Positions 5,051 to 9,046 of a stretch of DNA of 9,046 nt are shown piece by piece. The first letter of the stretch is position 1. Each line of letters starts with the position of its first letter. Origin of the DNA: Clostridia bacterium (GTDB lineage: Bacteria; Bacillota; DSM-521; Neomoorellales; Neomoorellaceae). The position numbers and the translations under genes are program-made. The DNA is taken from NCBI GenBank assembly GCA_012727745.1, contig JAAYGJ010000082.1, positions 1 through 9,046 of the forward strand, read 5' to 3'. The notes beneath the pieces were generated by a model. It had not been told where the DNA came from, did no database searches, and saw only the letters and a list, made by a program, of their open reading frames with translations.

Positions 5051-6839
5051 ATCCGCATTTACTGAAGCCACAGTTGCAATTTACACAGCCTTCCTGGAAA
5101 CGCAGCGTAGAGCCACATTCCGGGCAGATACCTTGGCTAATTAGTTCAGCTTCTTCGACTGAGGTTAATGGTTCGAAAACAGGTTGCTGGCTATCCAGGG
5201 CTGCGCTTATTTCAGCCAGAGCCCGCTTACAGAAGTCAGCCGGCATCTGATAAGAACCATCTTGCTGCCATTTTTGTAATTCCTTGGACAAAACTCTTCC
5301 GATAATATCGGGGCATGATTTTCCGATAATGCTTTTATCGGTAGCCCGGCGTCGTAAAAAATTGGGGCAGCTTACTGAAGTAAGCTGGTCAATTATGGCC
5401 TCCGGCGCAATATTGGCCCGCAGGGCCAAAGAAATCAAGCGGCTAACACCTTCGGTAAAACCACTGCATCCTCCGGAAGAGCCGGTAGTAATGAAGGTTT
5501 CGATTAATCCCTCTTGATCATAATTAACAGTTATATACATTTTGCCACAGCCCGTCTTAACTTGCTCGGTTATACCACAGGTACGCTTGGGCCGGGGACG
5601 GGGATAAGTTTTGGACGTAATACTCGGTTTAGTTGCTGCTTTTGCTGTACCGCTTTGCAGGACCTCTTGTTCCCGGCTGCCGGAACGGTAGACGGTAACG
5701 CCTTTACAGCCTAATTTATACGCCAGCTCGTAAGTACGGCGTATATCAGCAGTTGTTGCGCTGTTTGGGAAATTAACTGTTTTTGAGACCGCATTATCTG
5801 TATGGGCCTGAAAAGCTGCTTGCATACGGATATGCCATTCCGGATCTATTTCCAGCGCTGTCACAAAGACTCTCTTAATATCTGCAGGCAATTGTTCAAT
5901 GGTAGTAATGCTCTCCCCGGAAGCGATGCGCTTGATAATTGCTTCGCCTTCCTCCGGCGAAAAATTTGCCGACAGGTAGGCTTGCAGTACCGGATTCACT
6001 TCAACAAGGCCGGCGCCGTCCAGCACATTTTTAGTATAGGCCAGGGCAAAAGTAGGTTCGATGCCGGAACTGGTTCCGGCAATCATACTGATGGTACCGG
6101 TGGGGGCAATGGTGGTGCAGGTGGCGTTGCGCAGCTGCTGCCCCCGGTAAATGCTACGCTCAATATTAGGAAAACTACCCCTCTGGGCTGCCAGTTCCCG
6201 GGAGGCCTGGTGGGCTTCATTTTGAATAAAAGCCATAACCTTTTGTCCTAGCTCAACAGCTTCCTCAGAATCGTAAGCTATACGTAGTTTAAAAAGCATA
6301 TCAGCCCAGCCCATAACACCAAGGCCGATTTTACGATTCCCCAGGGTATTGGTTTTAATAATGTCCAATGGATAAACGTTACAATCAATAACATTATCCA
6401 GAAAACGTACTGACCAGTATACGGTTTTGGCAAGCTTGTCCCAATCAATCTGGTCTCCTTTTACCATATTGGCCAGATTAATCGAACCCAGATTGCAGGC
6501 TTCATAAGGCAACAGGGGTTGTTCACCGCAGGGGTTGGTCGCTTCAATGACACCAAGTTCTGGAGTTGGATTATCTTCATTTAGACGGTCTAAAAAGATA
6601 ATTCCCGGTTCCCCGTTGGACCAGGCATGAGAAACTATCAGCTCAAAAACTTCAGCAGCTTTTATTTTATCATATACCCGACCGCCAAACTTTAACTCGT
6701 AGTAATCATCCTGGGCTACGGCTTCCATAAATTCTGCTGTCAAACCAACGGAAATATTAAAATTCGTCAAGTCGTTATTATCTTTTTTGCAGGAAATAAA
6801 CTCTAGAATGTCCGGGTGATCAACACGCAAAATACCCAT
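5049..6839 (-). CDS. nrdJ: NrdJ C-terminal fragment (596 aa), if translation restarts at the internal ATG
   Basis: The part of nrdJ after the internal stop, starting at the first ATG (6839), which encodes the Met of GANMGILRVDHPD. It holds NPCGE (102-106), Cys115, the APTGTIS and SSGIEP loops and the Cys-rich tail, but lacks redox Cys90 and the nine residues QGGTRRGAN. GGGGAG (6850-6845) lies 5 bases before this ATG and could act as a ribosome site, though those bases also encode the conserved RRGA and need no other explanation. A two-chain enzyme would be missing the conserved loop, so this start is less likely than readthrough or a sequencing error. Confidence 0.5.
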   Translation of the reverse strand: MGILRVDHPDILEFISCKKDNNDLTNFNISVGLTAEFMEAVAQDDYYELKFGGRVYDKIKAAEVFELIVSHAWSNGEPGIIFLDRLNEDNPTPELGVIEATNPCGEQPLLPYEACNLGSINLANMVKGDQIDWDKLAKTVYWSVRFLDNVIDCNVYPLDIIKTNTLGNRKIGLGVMGWADMLFKLRIAYDSEEAVELGQKVMAFIQNEAHQASRELAAQRGSFPNIERSIYRGQQLRNATCTTIAPTGTISMIAGTSSGIEPTFALAYTKNVLDGAGLVEVNPVLQAYLSANFSPEEGEAIIKRIASGESITTIEQLPADIKRVFVTALEIDPEWHIRMQAAFQAHTDNAVSKTVNFPNSATTADIRRTYELAYKLGCKGVTVYRSGSREQEVLQSGTAKAATKPSITSKTYPRPRPKRTCGITEQVKTGCGKMYITVNYDQEGLIETFITTGSSGGCSGFTEGVSRLISLALRANIAPEAIIDQLTSVSCPNFLRRRATDKSIIGKSCPDIIGRVLSKELQKWQQDGSYQMPADFCKRALAEISAALDSQQPVFEPLTSVEEAELISQGICPECGSTLRFQEGCVNCNCGFSKCG

Positions 6840-6866
6840 GTTGGCTCCCCGGCGTGTCCCTCCCTG

Positions 6867-7340
6867 TTAGATGGCTTCAGTAGCAGCATTAAACACTTTC
6901 ATAAAAGATACCGGCCCGGAAGCGACACCGCCGGTAGAACGGACAGGACTATTTTTGGGACGCAAATTAGAAAAAGAAAAACCTGTTCCCCCGCCGCTTT
7001 TATGAATTAAAGCCGCATCTTTGACAGCAGTAAAAATAGCTTCCATGCTGTCTTCTACTGGCAACACAAAACAGGCTGAAAGTTGGCCCAGCTCCCTGCC
7101 AGCATTCATTAAAGTAGGGCTGTTAGGAAGAAAAGACAGGCTGGTCATAAGGTCATAGTAACGGCTGGTATATTCGTCTAGCTTTGCTTCCGACATGTTT
7201 GCTTCATAAAATGCTTCTGCCGTTGCAATCGTCCTGGCAACCCGGCGAAACATATCTTCCGGTGTTTCGACAGGAACGCCGTTTTCTTTTTTTAGATAAC
7301 GTTTTTCTAGAATAATACGGGCATTGTCGGTTAGTTTCAT
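6867..7340 (-). CDS. nrdJ: NrdJ N-terminal fragment (157 aa), as written
   Basis: The part of nrdJ before the internal TAA. It contains the N-terminal helical segment and the start of the catalytic barrel: SFLPNSPTLMNAG (about 69-81), redox Cys90 in GQLSACFVLPV and the SGGGTGFSFS loop (115-124). It stops just after FMKVFNAATEAI, in the middle of the barrel, so it could not be a stable working enzyme alone. ATG 7340 is well supported: AAGGTGGAGG lies immediately upstream and the sequence MKLTDNARIILEKRYL is a usual NrdJ beginning. Confidence 0.8.
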   Translation of the reverse strand: MKLTDNARIILEKRYLKKENGVPVETPEDMFRRVARTIATAEAFYEANMSEAKLDEYTSRYYDLMTSLSFLPNSPTLMNAGRELGQLSACFVLPVEDSMEAIFTAVKDAALIHKSGGGTGFSFSNLRPKNSPVRSTGGVASGPVSFMKVFNAATEAI

Positions 7341-7447
7341 GTGGCCTCCACCTTATATTGAAATAGAAATACAAAACAGTTGTTTAATCAAGATAAGCTC
7401 AACACTTTACTATTCCACAAATTGGAGTTTTTTCCTTCATCAAAAGC

Positions 7448-9046
7448 TTATTCATTATAAATTTGTTTGAGCTCGGTTAGTATCTGCCCCAAGCTGTCAA
7501 TATATTGCCCATAAGTAGCCCAGTCGCCGGATTTTAAACTGTCCAACGCTTGCTGATAAAGGCGGTTGGCTTCCAGGACTAATTCAGCTTCGGTGTCCGG
7601 TTGATCCGATGTTAAGGGAGTTGACAACGATTCTTCAGGAACAGTATCTTTTTCTAAATCTCCAAAAATGCTTTGCAGAGCACTTTCCAGGTTATCGGCC
7701 ATTACGATGCTATCACCGTAGGCTACAATTACCTGGCGCAGTTCAGGCAGTCTGCTTTCTTGAGCCTGGAGAAAAATAGGTTCAACATAGAGCAGGGATT
7801 CTTTAACGGGTAGTACCAGGAGATTACCCCGGATTACCTGAGAGCCCCGCTGGTCCCAAAGAGTGAGTTGTTGTGATATGCGGGCATCCTGGTCGATTCT
7901 AGACTCAATTTGCATAGGACCATAGATGGTCCGTTCTTTAGGAAAACGGTACAATATCAACTGCCCGTAATGGGGGCTATCATTGCGGGCTGCCAGCCAG
8001 GCAATCATATTAACCTTGCGAGCCGGGGTATAGGGTAACATCAGCACAAATTCTTCATATTCGGCACCTGGTAAACGCATAACGGTAAAGTAGGGCTCCA
8101 TGGTCTGGCGTTTGTCCCCTACTATTTCTTCGGCAATATGCCAAGCGTCTTCTTTGTTGTAGAAAAGGGCGGGATTATCCATGTGATAATTACCTAACAT
8201 GCTGGCCTGGATATTAAGTAATTTGGGCGGGTAGCGCAGGTGTTTTTGCACCTCTGCCGGCATGCTCTCCAGGGGTTTGAATAAACCGGGGAAAATACTG
8301 GCCAGGGTCTGAAGCAAGGGATCGTCTTTATCTACGATATAATAGTCAACTGAGCCGTTATAAGCATCAATGACTACTTTGACAGAATTACGGATGTAGT
8401 TTACGCCATTGCTTACTGGTTCGGCGTAAGGATACATGCCTGTAAGCGTATAGGCTTCCAATATCCAGTAGAGGCGACCATCAGCGATGACTAGATAAGG
8501 ATCGTCATCATAATACAGGTAGGGCATTATCTTATTAACCCGGGTATTAATGTTACGGTTGTATAATATTTTGCTTTGCGGTGTCAGCTCATTGCTTACC
8601 AGTAAGCGGTAGTCATTAAAGCGGAAAGCAAAAATCAAGCGATGCCAGAGGCTGTTAATGGCTACTCCCCCATCACCCCGGTATCTGGTTTCCACAAAAT
8701 CTTCTTCCCCGGTTGTAGAATAATCAAATTCATTTCTTTTTGTGCCGATAAGAACATAGTCGCCGGTTATTTCCCCGAAATAAATGCGCGGTTCATTTAT
8801 TTCAATAGCGACACTGCTGCGAAAAGGCAGGTCCCCGGCAATAAATTCAGGCTGGCCGCTGGGTGTAAAGGAATTGGCCAGGTTCATGGCCAGGCCGTAG
8901 CCGTGGGTATAGTGCATTCGCTGGTTGATCCAGTTTTGCGATCTATCAGGTAGCTTGTTCTGATCAAGTTCCCGGGCGGAAAGCATAACTTGTCTTAATT
9001 TACCATTAATATGATAACGGTCAATGTCGATATCGTTAAAACGGTA
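7448..9046 (-). CDS. UPF0182 (COG1615) family membrane protein, C-terminal part (5' end outside window)
   Basis: The frame is open to the window edge: 20 codons before the ATG at 8986 read YRFNDIDIDRYHINGKLRQV and run straight into MLSARELD, a typical UPF0182 core segment. The ATG is therefore internal and 532 residues are visible. The family is about 900 aa with several N-terminal membrane spans followed by a large extracytoplasmic region; only the latter is seen here, with no hydrophobic span. Recognisable pieces include RMHYTHGYGLAMN, YFGEITGDYVLIGT, MPYLYYDDDPYLVI, MLPYTPARKVNMIAWLAARND, RGNLLVLPV and LLYVEPIFLQA. An acidic, Ser/Thr/Pro-rich linker precedes a final helical hairpin (EANRLYQQALDSLKSGDWATYGQY). 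The family has no firmly established function. It ends 107 bases before nrdJ on the same strand with no minus-strand terminator seen between, so cotranscription is possible. Confidence 0.93.
   Translation of the reverse strand, partial: YRFNDIDIDRYHINGKLRQVMLSARELDQNKLPDRSQNWINQRMHYTHGYGLAMNLANSFTPSGQPEFIAGDLPFRSSVAIEINEPRIYFGEITGDYVLIGTKRNEFDYSTTGEEDFVETRYRGDGGVAINSLWHRLIFAFRFNDYRLLVSNELTPQSKILYNRNINTRVNKIMPYLYYDDDPYLVIADGRLYWILEAYTLTGMYPYAEPVSNGVNYIRNSVKVVIDAYNGSVDYYIVDKDDPLLQTLASIFPGLFKPLESMPAEVQKHLRYPPKLLNIQASMLGNYHMDNPALFYNKEDAWHIAEEIVGDKRQTMEPYFTVMRLPGAEYEEFVLMLPYTPARKVNMIAWLAARNDSPHYGQLILYRFPKERTIYGPMQIESRIDQDARISQQLTLWDQRGSQVIRGNLLVLPVKESLLYVEPIFLQAQESRLPELRQVIVAYGDSIVMADNLESALQSIFGDLEKDTVPEESLSTPLTSDQPDTEAELVLEANRLYQQALDSLKSGDWATYGQYIDSLGQILTELKQIYNE

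Larger units (their letters stand above)
5049..7340 (-). pseudogene. nrdJ: Class II (adenosylcobalamin-dependent) ribonucleotide reductase, interrupted by an in-frame TAA
   Basis: 764 codons in one frame, including one internal TAA at codon 158 (6869-6867) and the normal TAA at 5051-5049. The enzyme reduces ribonucleotides to deoxyribonucleotides using a B12-generated thiyl radical, without oxygen. Counting the stop as a residue, the core motifs are all present: redox Cys90 (LSACFVLPV), Asn269-Cys271-Glu273 (NPCGE, radical Cys271), partner Cys282 (EACNLGS), APTGTIS and SSGIEP. The tail is rich in Cys (CPEC near the end, then a final EGC/CNC/KCG cluster). The length is normal and there is no frameshift or insertion. 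The TAA sits in ATEAI-stop-QGGTRRGANMG, where I recall homologs having Lys, so a single AAA-to-TAA change would explain it. The start is ATG 7340 with GGAGG 4 bases upstream. Whether it is truly inactive is unknown, so 'pseudogene' here means 'interrupted as written'. Confidence 0.85.

Noticed and set aside
5802..6251. 149-codon plus-strand open frame inside nrdJ
   Set aside because: It is antisense to well-conserved NrdJ sequence, with no ribosome site or family resemblance.
6837..6869. Intein or intron at the nrdJ break
   Set aside because: The frame continues with the expected residues immediately after the stop; there is no inserted sequence.
7411..7436. Terminator between UPF0182 and nrdJ (TCCA-CAAAT-TGGA then T run)
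   Set aside because: The stem is only 4 bp and the T run is on the plus strand, opposite to the direction of both genes.
7341..7447. Cobalamin riboswitch or NrdR boxes upstream of nrdJ
   Set aside because: The 107-base gap is too short for a full cobalamin riboswitch, and I found no convincing pair of NrdR-type palindromes.
1..9046. CRISPR array, insertion sequence or prophage remnant
   Set aside because: No spaced direct repeats, transposase, integrase or terminal inverted repeats were seen; all genes look like chromosomal core or metabolic genes.

Overview
The window looks like a piece of a Bacillota chromosome, most likely an anaerobic member of the Clostridia (Moorella/Peptococcaceae-like). 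The reasons are strong AAGGAGG-type ribosome sites, several TTG starts, sigma-A promoters, T-tailed terminators, a tRNA with encoded CCA, an oxygen-sensitive [FeFe] hydrogenase and an oxygen-independent B12-dependent ribonucleotide reductase. The genus call is inference only. TGA, TAG and TAA all end genes here, so the code looks standard.

Layout. (1) 1-564, plus strand: 3' end of an [FeFe] hydrogenase H-cluster domain, with its start outside the window. (2) 561-783: a near-consensus promoter whose -35 box overlaps the hydrogenase stop codon, then tRNA-Gln(CUG), then two terminator-like hairpins. (3) 4064-860, minus strand: a likely operon of a two-CBS-domain protein, a GT4 glycosyltransferase (1-base gap) and glutamyl-tRNA synthetase gltX. 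(4) 4031-4345: a 315-base divergent control region with two perfect inverted repeats and promoters facing both ways. (5) 4346-4996, plus strand: an AcuB-like CBS-CBS-ACT protein, ending at a bidirectional terminator shared with nrdJ. (6) 7340-5049, minus strand: class II ribonucleotide reductase nrdJ, complete in every visible motif but cut by one in-frame TAA at codon 158. (7) 9046-7448, minus strand: C-terminal 532 residues of a UPF0182 (COG1615) membrane protein, with its start outside the window.

Functional links. tRNA-Gln and gltX lie tail to tail. In bacteria lacking GlnRS, GluRS charges tRNA-Gln with Glu and GatCAB converts it to Gln, so both could serve one pathway. The CBS proteins probably sense adenine nucleotides or related ligands. 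nrdJ supplies deoxynucleotides without oxygen.

The most notable signal is the TAA inside otherwise intact nrdJ. It could be a sequencing error, a fresh nonsense mutation, readthrough, or a split enzyme. The sequence alone cannot decide. I found no convincing new multi-gene system, CRISPR array or mobile element.
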